From Bacillota bacterium (lineage in GTDB: Bacteria > Bacillota > Clostridia > Christensenellales > CAG-138): DNA of 21,554 bases. The notes below the pieces were generated by a model. It saw only the letters and a program-made list of their open reading frames with translations. It had not been told where the DNA came from and ran no database searches. Each line of letters begins with the position of its first letter. Position 1 is the first letter of the stretch. Where the stretch lies: the NCBI GenBank assembly GCA_023461495.1, contig JAEYLA010000026.1, forward strand, positions 1 to 21,554. Direction: 5' to 3'. The translations under genes were made by a program, and so were the position numbers. Below, piece after piece: positions 13,343-20,401 of the stretch.

Positions 13343-14614
13343 ATGTCGGAGTTTAACAAAAGCTATATCAACATGTACGATCTCCTGGTATGCGTCACCA
13401 ACGCGGAGGATCTTGTTGTGCCCGAGCTTCGGGCACACCACCAGCAGGTGGCGTATCTTGCGTATAAAATCGCGGAACGGGTGGGTATTCCAGAACGCGG
13501 CAGAAAAGACCTGATGCTTGCGGGGCTCTTGCATGATATCGGCGCGCTCTCCACCAGCGAACGCCTTGAGCTGCTGGAAAACGAGCCGATGACGGCAAGC
13601 TCCCACGCGTTCCGGGGCGCATATCTGCTGGAGGGCTTTGAACCGCTTGCGCAGGCGGCGGAGATCATCAAGTACCACCATCTTTCATGGAACCACGGGG
13701 AAGGCAAGGCGTATCATGGCCGGGAGGTCAGCCTTTTGAGCCATATCCTGCACCTGGCGGATCGCGTGTGCGTCATGGTAAACCGCCATGAAAATGTGCT
13801 TGGGCAAGCGCAGCGCATCCGGGAAACGATCCTTGCGCAAAAAGGCGGCGCATTTGTGCCCAAGCTGGTCAGCGCATTTCTGGAACTGAGCGCGGAGGAG
13901 TATATCTGGCTCGATATTGCGTACAGCCCGCTTCTTTATATTTTGCCGGAGATCGTGCAGTTTGATGTGGTAGAGCTGGATATGGAGCAAACCATAGGCC
14001 TGACATCCATCTTTTCAAAAATCATCGATTACAGGAGCCCGTTTACCGCCACCCACTCCGCGGGCGTTGCGGCCACCGCGGAAAAGATTGCGCAGCTCTC
14101 CGGGTTTTCCGGGGACGAATGCAAGATGATGCGGATTGCGGGAAATCTCCATGATCTTGGAAAGATCGTGGTGAAAAGGTCTGTGCTCGAAAAGCAGGAC
14201 AGGCTGAATACGGAAGAATTCAACGAAATCAGGAGCCATACGTTCTATACGTTCCGCCTGCTGCAGGCGATCAAGGGATTTGAGACGATCAACAAATGGG
14301 CGTCGTTCCACCATGAGAAGCTCAACGGCAAGGGCTACCCGTTCCACTTGAAGGAAAATGAGATTCCGCTGGGCTCGCGCATTATGGCGGTGGCGGATAT
14401 CTTTACCGCCATTACGGAGGATCGGGCGTACCGCAAGGGAATGTCGCCCGAGCAGGCGGTCCGCGTATTGAAGCAAATGGCCGCGGATCAATCCATCTGC
14501 CCCTACGTCGTATCCCTTGTGCTGGAACATTTTGATATGCTCAATGCGCTGCGCGCGAGTGTGCAGGCGGAGGCCGGAGCAGCATACGATAAGGCGATGA
14601 ACGCCGTCTCCTGA
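13343..14614 (+). CDS. Tandem HD / HD-GYP domain phosphohydrolase
   Basis: A soluble protein of 423 residues with two HD domains and no membrane segment. The first (about 20-145) has H32/H33, H64-D65, H112-H113 and D140 but no GYP motif. The second (about 215-410) is a full HD-GYP: H238, H270-D271 with GK, H299, H323-H324, the NGKGYP motif (328-333), D352 and the RAYRKGMSPE segment. HD-GYP enzymes hydrolyse cyclic di-GMP or related dinucleotides, so this is probably a c-di-GMP phosphodiesterase. The first domain could bind or hydrolyse another nucleotide. A stop codon (TAA, 13337-13339) in frame just upstream fixes 13343 as the earliest start; the ribosome site is poor (AGAGGAAGG lies about 14 bp away), so translation may be weak. 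It is apparently transcribed alone and ends without a clear terminator. Confidence 0.85.
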   Translation: MSEFNKSYINMYDLLVCVTNAEDLVVPELRAHHQQVAYLAYKIAERVGIPERGRKDLMLAGLLHDIGALSTSERLELLENEPMTASSHAFRGAYLLEGFEPLAQAAEIIKYHHLSWNHGEGKAYHGREVSLLSHILHLADRVCVMVNRHENVLGQAQRIRETILAQKGGAFVPKLVSAFLELSAEEYIWLDIAYSPLLYILPEIVQFDVVELDMEQTIGLTSIFSKIIDYRSPFTATHSAGVAATAEKIAQLSGFSGDECKMMRIAGNLHDLGKIVVKRSVLEKQDRLNTEEFNEIRSHTFYTFRLLQAIKGFETINKWASFHHEKLNGKGYPFHLKENEIPLGSRIMAVADIFTAITEDRAYRKGMSPEQAVRVLKQMAADQSICPYVVSLVLEHFDMLNALRASVQAEAGAAYDKAMNAVS

Positions 14615-14673
14615 ACGGAAGATTCCGGATTTTGTCGCAGGCATGTACAATTATGACATCCTGCGTGTGTCTG

Positions 14674-14702
14674 TTGTGTTGGATACAGGGGCATACTATA
14701 AT
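14674..14702 (+). promoter_or_regulatory. Sigma-A promoter of the two-component operon
   Basis: TTGTGT (14674-14679), a 17-bp spacer and a perfect TATAAT (14697-14702). The start codon is 28 bp further on, leaving a short leader with a good ribosome site. Confidence 0.65.
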
Positions 14703-14730
14703 TTCCTTATGGAGTGATAGGAGGGATTGT

Positions 14731-15423
14731 ATGCAAAAAGCGCCGCACATTCTCATCTGCGACGACCAGCGGATCATTCATGAGACGCTGGGCATTTATC
14801 TGGAAAACGAAGGGTTCACCTATGCTTCCGCGTTTGACGGCATACAGGCGCTCAACATGGCGGAAACGGAAAAACCCAGCTTGATCATATTGGATCTGAT
14901 GATGCCCGGAAAATCCGGCGTGGAGGTTTGCAGGTCCCTGCGCATGACAAGCCATGTGCCCATCATCATGCTCACCGCAAAGGGAGAGGAAATCGACCGC
15001 GTGCTTGGTCTTGAACTGGGCGCGGACGATTATATCGTAAAGCCTTTTTCCGCGCGCGAGGTGGTCGCCCGCATCAAGGCGGTGCTGCGCCGCATGAAGG
15101 AGCAGCAGGACACCCCGCAGCGGGTGCTGCGGTTTGATCAGCTTGAAATCAATGTGGGCAGCTATGACGTCCGCTACGAGGGCAAGCCCATTCCGCTGAC
15201 GCCAAAGGAAGTGGAGATATTGCACCTGCTCGCATCCCACCCTGGGCGGGTGTATGAGCGGGAACAGATTTTGTCCCTCATCTGGGGATACGACTATTTT
15301 GGCGATACGCGCGCGGTGGATACGCAAATCAAGCGCATCCGCCAAAAGCTCCCGCAGGAGGAGGTATCATGGGGCATCAAAACGGTGTATGGCGTAGGGT
15401 ATAAATTCGAGGCGGGGCAATGA
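14731..15423 (+). CDS. OmpR/PhoB-family response regulator
   Basis: A 230-residue DNA-binding response regulator. The receiver domain (1-120) has acidic pocket D11-D12, phospho-acceptor D55 (IILDLMMPG), T82 and K104 (IVKPFS). A winged-helix Trans_reg_C domain follows (about 130-228) with LTPKEVEILHLLASHPGRVY and the recognition-helix region DTRAVDTQIKRIRQKL. The start at 14731 is chosen because TAGGAGGG precedes it by 5 bp; the frame is open back to an ATG at 14632, but that lies upstream of the promoter. The stop overlaps the start of the kinase gene by 4 bp (ATGA), so the two form a cognate pair. It resembles PhoP, PhoB, WalR and ResD; which regulon it controls cannot be told. Confidence 0.95.
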   Translation: MQKAPHILICDDQRIIHETLGIYLENEGFTYASAFDGIQALNMAETEKPSLIILDLMMPGKSGVEVCRSLRMTSHVPIIMLTAKGEEIDRVLGLELGADDYIVKPFSAREVVARIKAVLRRMKEQQDTPQRVLRFDQLEINVGSYDVRYEGKPIPLTPKEVEILHLLASHPGRVYEREQILSLIWGYDYFGDTRAVDTQIKRIRQKLPQEEVSWGIKTVYGVGYKFEAGQ

Positions 15424-17165
15424 AAAGCGCGTTCTTAAAAAAGATACTGCTTTTTGTGCTGCTTACGCTTTTGGTGTCCTCGCTGCTCACGGCGGTGATG
15501 TTTAACTTCACCAGCCGCAATGTATTTAAAAATATGAAGGCGCAGAATATGGTTCCCGCGACGCTGTACATCAGCGATATCGTGGCCCAGTACCAGCGCG
15601 AGGAAATCAGCCCGTGGACGTTTGAGCGCCTGCTCAACAACGATCAGACGATCTGGGACGCCTCGGTGTTTATATTCGACGCCGCAGGCGACCTGCTTGC
15701 GCGCACGCGGGATGTGGATATTGCGCGCATGACGGGCTCCCTTTCGCCCTATCTTCCCGATATGCTCTCGGGAAAATCCGGCGTGCTTGTCACCTCTTCG
15801 GGCGAGCTCGGCATCATCGTGGGCGCGCCGGTTTCTGGGGTGGACGCCAAAGTGACGGGCGCGGTATTCTTAACAAAGCCGCTCAACGAGGTCAATATGG
15901 CGCTCAACGGCCTCAACAGCGCGCTTTTGATCAGCCTCTTGATCGTTTCCCTGGCCATCCTGCTGCCCGCCTATTTTATATCGCGCAGCCTTTCAAGACC
16001 GCTGCTTCAGATGTCCCAGGCGGCGCGCGCCATGGCCTTTGGGGACTATTCCGTCAAAGCGTATGAAAAGGGCAACGATGAAATCGGCGTATTGGGGCGG
16101 TCGCTCAATGAGCTTTCCGCGGCGCTATCGAAGACGATCGGTGATCTTATGCTTGAGCGCAACCGCCTCCGGAATGTGCTCGACGGCCTGAAGGAAGGCA
16201 TTGTGGCGGTGGACGAAACGGGGCAGGTCACGCATTGCAACCCGTCTGCGGAGCGGCTGCTTGGCGCCGATGCGAAGAACCCGCAGAGTGCGCTTGGGCG
16301 GCTGGAGGCGCTGTGGCCGGAGATCGTCCCGCTGATGCAGGACGGCGCTTCCGCGTCTCGGACAATCTCCGTACAGGGAGCGCAGCTGCGCGTGACTGTT
16401 ACCCAGCTTGCGGCCCGGCAGGAACGCTGGGCAGGGGCTGTCACCATGATACAGGATGTGACCGAAGAAGTCCGCCTGGAACAGACGCGCCGGGATTATG
16501 TGGCGAACGTCAGCCATGAGCTGCGCACGCCCATCGCCTCGATCAGAAGCCTTGCGGATGCGCTCAACGACGGTTTGGTGAAAAGGGACGAGGATAAATC
16601 GAGATATTACGGCTACATTCTCAGGGAAAGCATGCGCCTGTCCCGGCTTATCAACGATCTTCTGGAGCTTTCCCGGTTGCAGTCGGGCGGCGTGGCGCTT
16701 GAAAAGCGGGCGTTTTCCATCAAGGAGCTGTTTCTGGAGCTCTCCGAGCGGTTTGCGGCTGCCGCGGGAGACAGTGGGCTTACGTTCGCGCTGGAGCTTC
16801 CAGAAGAAGCGGTGCAGGCATATTCCAATGAGGACCGGGTGGAGCAGGTGCTCGTTGCACTGCTTGACAATGCCATCAAATATGCCGCGGACGACGGACA
16901 CGTGACCTTACAGGCGGAGCATAGCGGAAAAGAGCTGCTTTTGAGCGTATGCAACACCGGCCATATCCCGGAGGCGCATTTAGGGCACCTGTTTGAACGC
17001 TTTTATAAGGCGGATACCGCGCATGCGGAGCAGGGAACGGGGCTTGGGCTTGCCATTGCAAAAGAGATCATGTCTCTTTTAGGCGAACGCATCTGGGCGG
17101 AGAATTGCGGGGGTGAAGCCTGCTTCCGCTTTACGCTCAAAATTCATGCGAATGAAAAAGAATAA
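15420..17165 (+). CDS. Sensor histidine kinase, partner of the adjacent OmpR-type regulator
   Basis: A membrane kinase of 581 residues: TM1 about 7-28, extracytoplasmic domain about 29-166, TM2 about 167-188, HAMP about 189-241, PAS about 250-350, HisKA with VSHELRTPI (H366), then HATPase_c with N-box DNAIKYA (N484) and G2 box QGTGLGLAI. The G1 box reads CNTGHI, so the Asp that normally contacts adenine is Asn; this variant occurs in some working kinases. Layout and sequence resemble the kinase at 4-1965, including the sequence around the first membrane segment (LLASLLT versus LVSSLLT) and the HisKA block (REYVANVSHELRTP versus RDYVANVSHELRTP). The start codon overlaps the regulator stop by 4 bp. 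It should phosphorylate that regulator; the signal is unknown. Confidence 0.94.
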   Translation: MKSAFLKKILLFVLLTLLVSSLLTAVMFNFTSRNVFKNMKAQNMVPATLYISDIVAQYQREEISPWTFERLLNNDQTIWDASVFIFDAAGDLLARTRDVDIARMTGSLSPYLPDMLSGKSGVLVTSSGELGIIVGAPVSGVDAKVTGAVFLTKPLNEVNMALNGLNSALLISLLIVSLAILLPAYFISRSLSRPLLQMSQAARAMAFGDYSVKAYEKGNDEIGVLGRSLNELSAALSKTIGDLMLERNRLRNVLDGLKEGIVAVDETGQVTHCNPSAERLLGADAKNPQSALGRLEALWPEIVPLMQDGASASRTISVQGAQLRVTVTQLAARQERWAGAVTMIQDVTEEVRLEQTRRDYVANVSHELRTPIASIRSLADALNDGLVKRDEDKSRYYGYILRESMRLSRLINDLLELSRLQSGGVALEKRAFSIKELFLELSERFAAAAGDSGLTFALELPEEAVQAYSNEDRVEQVLVALLDNAIKYAADDGHVTLQAEHSGKELLLSVCNTGHIPEAHLGHLFERFYKADTAHAEQGTGLGLAIAKEIMSLLGERIWAENCGGEACFRFTLKIHANEKE

Positions 17166-17237
17166 TGCCCGCCGAAAAAAGCCGGACTGTATGACGGGTG
17201 GATAAGCGTCCACGAAAAAAAGAGAAGGAAACCCTGT

Positions 17238-17275
17238 TGACCGTATGCAATCGCGACTGCATACGGTCATTTTCT
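17238..17275 (+). terminator. Terminator after the two-component operon
   Basis: A perfect 12-bp stem, TGACCGTATGCA against TGCATACGGTCA, with an 8-base loop and TTTTCTAT after it. It lies about 70 bp past the kinase stop; nothing else is seen in 17166-17237. Confidence 0.75.
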
Positions 17276-17305
17276 ATCAAATCTCGCATGTATGCCATTC
17301 TGTTG

Positions 17306-17339
17306 TTCTACAAATTTTACATGTCCCGTATGCTATACT
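17306..17339 (+). promoter_or_regulatory. Candidate Spo0A-controlled promoter of spoIIGA-sigE
   Basis: TTCTACAAA (17306-17314) reads TTTGTAGAA on the minus strand, one base from the 0A-box consensus TTTGTCGAA. It lies 19 bp upstream of TATACT (17334-17339), a good sigma-A -10, with no good -35 between. In Bacillus subtilis, spoIIG is a Spo0A~P-activated sigma-A promoter whose 0A boxes sit around its -35, so the arrangement fits. The transcript would have a leader of about 50 nt. Confidence 0.5.
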
Positions 17340-17394
17340 GTGCCCACTTGAACGAAAACGGCGCGGGAAAGCGACACAAAAGAAGAGGTAGCCC

Positions 17395-18228
17395 ATGCGG
17401 ATTTCCATAGAGTGGTTCCTGCTGGACAATACGCTGATGAACTTTTGCGTGCTTTCGCTTGCGGCGGCGCTTTCCGGGCTGCGGCTGCGTCCGCCGTTCG
17501 CGGTCGCGCTGTGCGTTCTTGGAGGCGTTTATGCGCTTGGTTGCCTCTCTGTGCTTCCGGCGCTGAATACCCCAATTCTCAAGCTGTTGGTTGCGTGCGT
17601 CATGTCCCTTGGACTGCAGGCAACAAGCATACGCGCTTACGGGCGGGGGCTATTCTGTGTGCTGGCGTCAGCGGTGCTGCTGGGCGGGTTGATGCTTTTG
17701 GTAAGCCTACTGTTTGGCAAGGCCGGACAATCCGGCATGCAAAACGGCGCGCTCATCGGCTCCATCGAGACCCGTGCGGCGCTTGTAGGCATTGTATTGG
17801 CGGCGCTGCTGCCCCGGATGCTCCGCGCGCTGCGCAATGCGGCACGGACGGAGGCGCTCCATGTGCCGCTGCGTTTTGAACTGGACGGCGTCCGCATAGA
17901 GCTTGACGCGCTTATCGATACAGGCAATCTGTTGAATGAACCCGTAACGGGCCTGCCGGTGGTACTTGTGTGCACATCTGCCGGAAAAAGTGGGAAGCAG
18001 GAAGGGTATCCCGTCCGATTCTGTGGAATCAACGGGGAGGGTGTGGTGCTTGCCCGACGGGCGGATCGAGCCAAGATCCGCATCGACGGCGTCTGGCGGG
18101 ATACGGATATCATGGTCGCCCGCTCGCCGGTCCCGATCGTGGGCGCAAAAGCCATCATAGGAAACAGCGCATTGCCGCCGGAAAGCGTATTCAGGCGAAA
18201 CAATAAGGGGGAAGTACATCGTGCATAG
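17395..18228 (+). CDS. spoIIGA: Sigma-E processing aspartic peptidase SpoIIGA
   Basis: A 277-residue membrane protease of the mother cell that cleaves pro-SigE after a signal from the forespore (SpoIIR). The N-terminal half (about 1-145) holds about five hydrophobic segments. The C-terminal half is a retroviral-like aspartic protease domain with the catalytic motif LIDTGN (D175) and a terminal IIGNSALP block. Length is a little short of the B. subtilis protein (about 309 residues). The start has AGAGGT about 6 bp upstream. The gene ends 8 bp inside sigE, which it activates; this order is conserved across spore-formers. The promoter candidate carries a possible Spo0A box. Confidence 0.93.
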   Translation: MRISIEWFLLDNTLMNFCVLSLAAALSGLRLRPPFAVALCVLGGVYALGCLSVLPALNTPILKLLVACVMSLGLQATSIRAYGRGLFCVLASAVLLGGLMLLVSLLFGKAGQSGMQNGALIGSIETRAALVGIVLAALLPRMLRALRNAARTEALHVPLRFELDGVRIELDALIDTGNLLNEPVTGLPVVLVCTSAGKSGKQEGYPVRFCGINGEGVVLARRADRAKIRIDGVWRDTDIMVARSPVPIVGAKAIIGNSALPPESVFRRNNKGEVHRA

Positions 18229-18919
18229 ACTGATCGCTTGGCTGTATAGACTGCTGTTCGGGAGACCAAAGAGCGTTTACTATGTCCATTCCGGGGAGAC
18301 GCTGCCGCCGCCGCTTACGGTGGAGGAGGAGCAGGAGTGGATCGACCGCCTCTCCACCGGGGATGAGCGTGCGCCGCATATCCTCATTGAGCGCAATCTG
18401 CGGCTGGTGGTATATATTGCGCGTAAATTTGAGAATACCGGCGTATGTATTGAAGACCTGATTTCTATAGGCACCATTGGCCTTATCAAGGCCGTCAACA
18501 CATTCGATCCGGAAAAGCGTATCAAGCTTGCGACCTATGCCTCCCGCTGCATCGAAAATGAAATCCTCATGCATTTGAGGCGCACATGCAGGCTCAAGAT
18601 GGAAGTTTCGCTCGATGAGCCGCTTAACATCGACTGGGACGGCAACGAGCTGCTGCTTTCGGATATCCTGGGGACGGAAGGGGATCTCATCGGCAGGGGC
18701 ATTGAGGATGAGGTGGACCGGGAACTTCTCTTAAGCGCACTCAACAAGCTGACCGCGCGGGAACAGAAGATCGTGCAGCTTCGGTTTGGCCTCAACTCCG
18801 ACCGGGAGTGTACCCAAAAGCAGGTGGCCGATATGCTGGGCATCTCCCAAAGCTATATTTCGCGTCTGGAAAAGCGCATCATCAAACGCCTGCGCAAGGA
18901 AATCGCGCGGATGGAATAA
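18221..18919 (+). CDS. sigE: Sporulation sigma factor SigE (pro-sigma-E)
   Basis: A 232-residue sigma-70 family factor that directs early mother-cell transcription. The sequence follows B. subtilis SigE closely (IERNLRLVVYIARKFENTG, EDLISIGTIGLIKAVNTF, EPLNIDWDGNELLLSDILGT, and GISQSYISRLEKRIIKRLRK at the C-terminus). A short pro-sequence precedes it, MHRLIAWLYRLLFGRPKSVY, followed by YVHSGETLPPPL; by analogy SpoIIGA cuts between Y20 and Y21. It starts with GTG (AAGGGGG, 9 bp spacing) and overlaps the spoIIGA stop by 8 bp, so the two are translationally coupled. Downstream it meets sigG head-on, with a shared terminator. Confidence 0.97.
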   Translation: MHRLIAWLYRLLFGRPKSVYYVHSGETLPPPLTVEEEQEWIDRLSTGDERAPHILIERNLRLVVYIARKFENTGVCIEDLISIGTIGLIKAVNTFDPEKRIKLATYASRCIENEILMHLRRTCRLKMEVSLDEPLNIDWDGNELLLSDILGTEGDLIGRGIEDEVDRELLLSALNKLTAREQKIVQLRFGLNSDRECTQKQVADMLGISQSYISRLEKRIIKRLRKEIARME

Positions 18920-18939
18920 TTCTTTTATGTTTATAAAAC

Positions 18940-18976
18940 AAATGCGCGGCGGAATTGGCTTTTCCGCCGCGCATTT
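18940..18976. terminator. Bidirectional terminator between convergent sigE and sigG
   Basis: A perfect 15-bp stem, AAATGCGCGGCGGAA against TTCCGCCGCGCATTT, with a 7-base loop. It has A-rich sequence on the left and T-rich on the right, so it can stop transcripts from both sides. It occupies most of the 71-bp gap between the two stop codons. Confidence 0.88.
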
Positions 18977-18990
18977 TCGTGATAGGGACG

Positions 18991-19764
18991 TTATACGTAT
19001 TTCTGCATATGCTTTAAGGCGTTTTTCTCCAGGCGCGATACCTGCGCCTGGCTGATGCCGATTTCTTTACTGACCTCCATCTGCGTCTTGCCTTCGAAAA
19101 AACGCATCTTGACAATCCGCTGCTCGCGGTCGCCAAGATGGGAAATGCCCTGCGTAATGGCGATGTTGTCCAGCCACAGCGCATCGTTGACCTTGGTATC
19201 GCCAATCTGATCCATTACGAATATGGCGTCCCCGTCATCGTGATAGATGGGCTCATACAGGGAGATGGGATCTTGTATGGCGTCGAGCGCGAATACAATG
19301 TCTTCCTCGGGCAGTTCAAGCTCCTTGGCGATCTCCGCGATGGTTGGCTCCCGGGTGAGGCTGTCCATCAGCCGCGTGCGCGCCTGCAGCGCCTTGTAGG
19401 CGACATCCCGGAGCGAACGGCTCACACGGATGGTGTTGTTATCCCGAAGATGCCTGCGCACTTCACCGATGATCATGGGTACCGCATAGGTGCTGAATTT
19501 GACGTCATGCGACAGGTCAAAATTATCAAGAGCCTTAATCAGGCCGATGCAGCCGACCTGAAACAGGTCGTCCATCTGCTCTCCACGGTTGGTGAAACGC
19601 TGAATCACGCTCAATACAAGGCGCAGGTTGCTGCGCAAAAATTCATCGCGTGCACCGGTATCCCCCTCTTTGACGCGCAGCAAAAGCGCACGCATCTGCT
19701 TCTGGTTCAATACCGGCAGCTTCGAAGTATCCACGCCACAAATTTCTACCTTGTTGAGCGCCAT
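18991..19764 (-). CDS. sigG: Sporulation sigma factor SigG
   Basis: A 257-residue sigma-70 family factor that directs late forespore transcription. It matches B. subtilis SigG over its length, including the diagnostic N-terminus NKVEICGVDTSKLPVL, DDLFQVGCIGLIKALDNFDL, KFSTYAVPMIIGEVRRHLRD, IRVSRSLRDVAYKALQ and GISQAQVSRLEKNALKHM. The start at 19764 is used because AAGGGGG lies 7 bp upstream and the protein then begins like known SigG; the open frame upstream (to 19827) encodes an unrelated peptide. It is on the minus strand, convergent with sigE, whereas B. subtilis and many clostridia have spoIIGA-sigE-sigG in the same direction. It therefore needs its own promoter (see 19803-19833), with no read-through from spoIIG. 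Confidence 0.97.
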   Translation of the reverse strand: MALNKVEICGVDTSKLPVLNQKQMRALLLRVKEGDTGARDEFLRSNLRLVLSVIQRFTNRGEQMDDLFQVGCIGLIKALDNFDLSHDVKFSTYAVPMIIGEVRRHLRDNNTIRVSRSLRDVAYKALQARTRLMDSLTREPTIAEIAKELELPEEDIVFALDAIQDPISLYEPIYHDDGDAIFVMDQIGDTKVNDALWLDNIAITQGISHLGDREQRIVKMRFFEGKTQMEVSKEIGISQAQVSRLEKNALKHMQKYV

Positions 19765-19802
19765 AACGGTTCCCCCTTTTCCTTCGTTGAACGTCTTGGT
19801 AC

Positions 19803-19833
19803 CTTTATGATTGCCGAAGCCGCACATTTTATC
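19803..19833 (-). promoter_or_regulatory. Possible sigma-F/sigma-G type promoter of sigG
   Basis: On the minus strand, GATAAA (19828-19833) and CATAAAG (19803-19809) are 18 bp apart. They are loosely like the -35 (GNATA) and -10 (CATACTA) of forespore promoters. sigG is transcribed by SigF and SigG in B. subtilis. The match is imperfect. Confidence 0.3.
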
Positions 19834-19930
19834 CGGCTGTACAAGCGCTCCCCTAAAACGTGAAAAAGTAGGAAAAACAGCGAAAATACGGGCAATCAGC
19901 GGCCAAAAGCTGCAAAAAAGAAAGAAAAAT

Positions 19931-19943
19931 GGAATAATATTCC
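19931..19943. repeat. Palindrome in the sigG-yqfC divergent region
   Basis: GGAATA-A-TATTCC is a perfect 6-bp inverted repeat. A-rich (AAAAGAAA) and T-rich (TTTCTTTT) flanks could extend it. It lies about midway in the 267-bp gap between the divergent sigG and yqfC starts. It could be an operator or a weak hairpin; nothing decides between them. Confidence 0.35.
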
Positions 19944-19960
19944 GTTTCTTTTAGGGCTGA

Positions 19961-19987
19961 CTATTTGGGCGCGCCGTCGCATAGCCT
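19961..19987 (+). promoter_or_regulatory. Possible sigma-E promoter of yqfC
   Basis: CTATTT (19961-19966), 13 bp, then CATAGCCT (19980-19987) is loosely like the SigE consensus (ATATT, 13-15 bp, CATACAAT). yqfC-yqfD belongs to the SigE regulon in B. subtilis. The leader to the yqfC start would be about 40 nt. Confidence 0.35.
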
Positions 19988-20031
19988 GTATAGAATCCCC
20001 CTCGTTTAGGGACAGCGGGAGGCGTAACCAT

Positions 20032-20358
20032 ATGGCGGGAAACCGGAAAAAAACAGCAGGCGGAAAACCAAATAAAAAGGTGCGGGCGCGGAAAGGGAGC
20101 TGGAACAGGCAGCTTTTGACAAAGCTCGACCTGCCGGTGGAGACGGACGCCACCGTGCCCAAGCTGACCATGGTGGGGCGAAGGGATCTGCTGCTGGAAA
20201 ACCATACGGGCGTGCTGCAGTACGACGCTTCAAAAATCCGCCTGACCACGCATGAGGGCGTTTTGGAGATCGGCGGGAATGAACTGGAGCTGATGGAGCT
20301 CTCCACGGGGCGCGCCTATGTGCGGGGTACCGTGACATACATCACATACGTGGAATAG
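20032..20358 (+). CDS. yqfC: Sporulation protein YqfC
   Basis: A 108-residue conserved sporulation protein, expressed in the mother cell under SigE in B. subtilis, with unknown biochemical role. The core is recognised from LPVETDATVPKLTMVGRR, LLLENHTGVLQYD, IRLTTHEGVLEIGGNELEL and GTVTYITYVE. The N-terminal 25 residues are very basic (NRKKTAGGKPNKKVRARK), longer than usual. Ribosome site GGGAGG lies 9 bp before the ATG. yqfD follows after 43 bp, the normal order. It is divergent from sigG. Confidence 0.9.
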   Translation: MAGNRKKTAGGKPNKKVRARKGSWNRQLLTKLDLPVETDATVPKLTMVGRRDLLLENHTGVLQYDASKIRLTTHEGVLEIGGNELELMELSTGRAYVRGTVTYITYVE

Positions 20359-20401
20359 AGGCAGGGCAACGGGCGCAATCAAAGCGCCGCAGGTGGTAAA
20401 G

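Noticed and set aside
14632..14730. Longer start of the response regulator at 14632
   Set aside because: It precedes the TATAAT promoter, and the extra residues do not belong to a receiver domain; 14731 has TAGGAGGG.
17238..17269. Operator reading of the 12-bp inverted repeat after the second kinase
   Set aside because: The position after the kinase stop, short loop and T-rich tail fit a terminator better.
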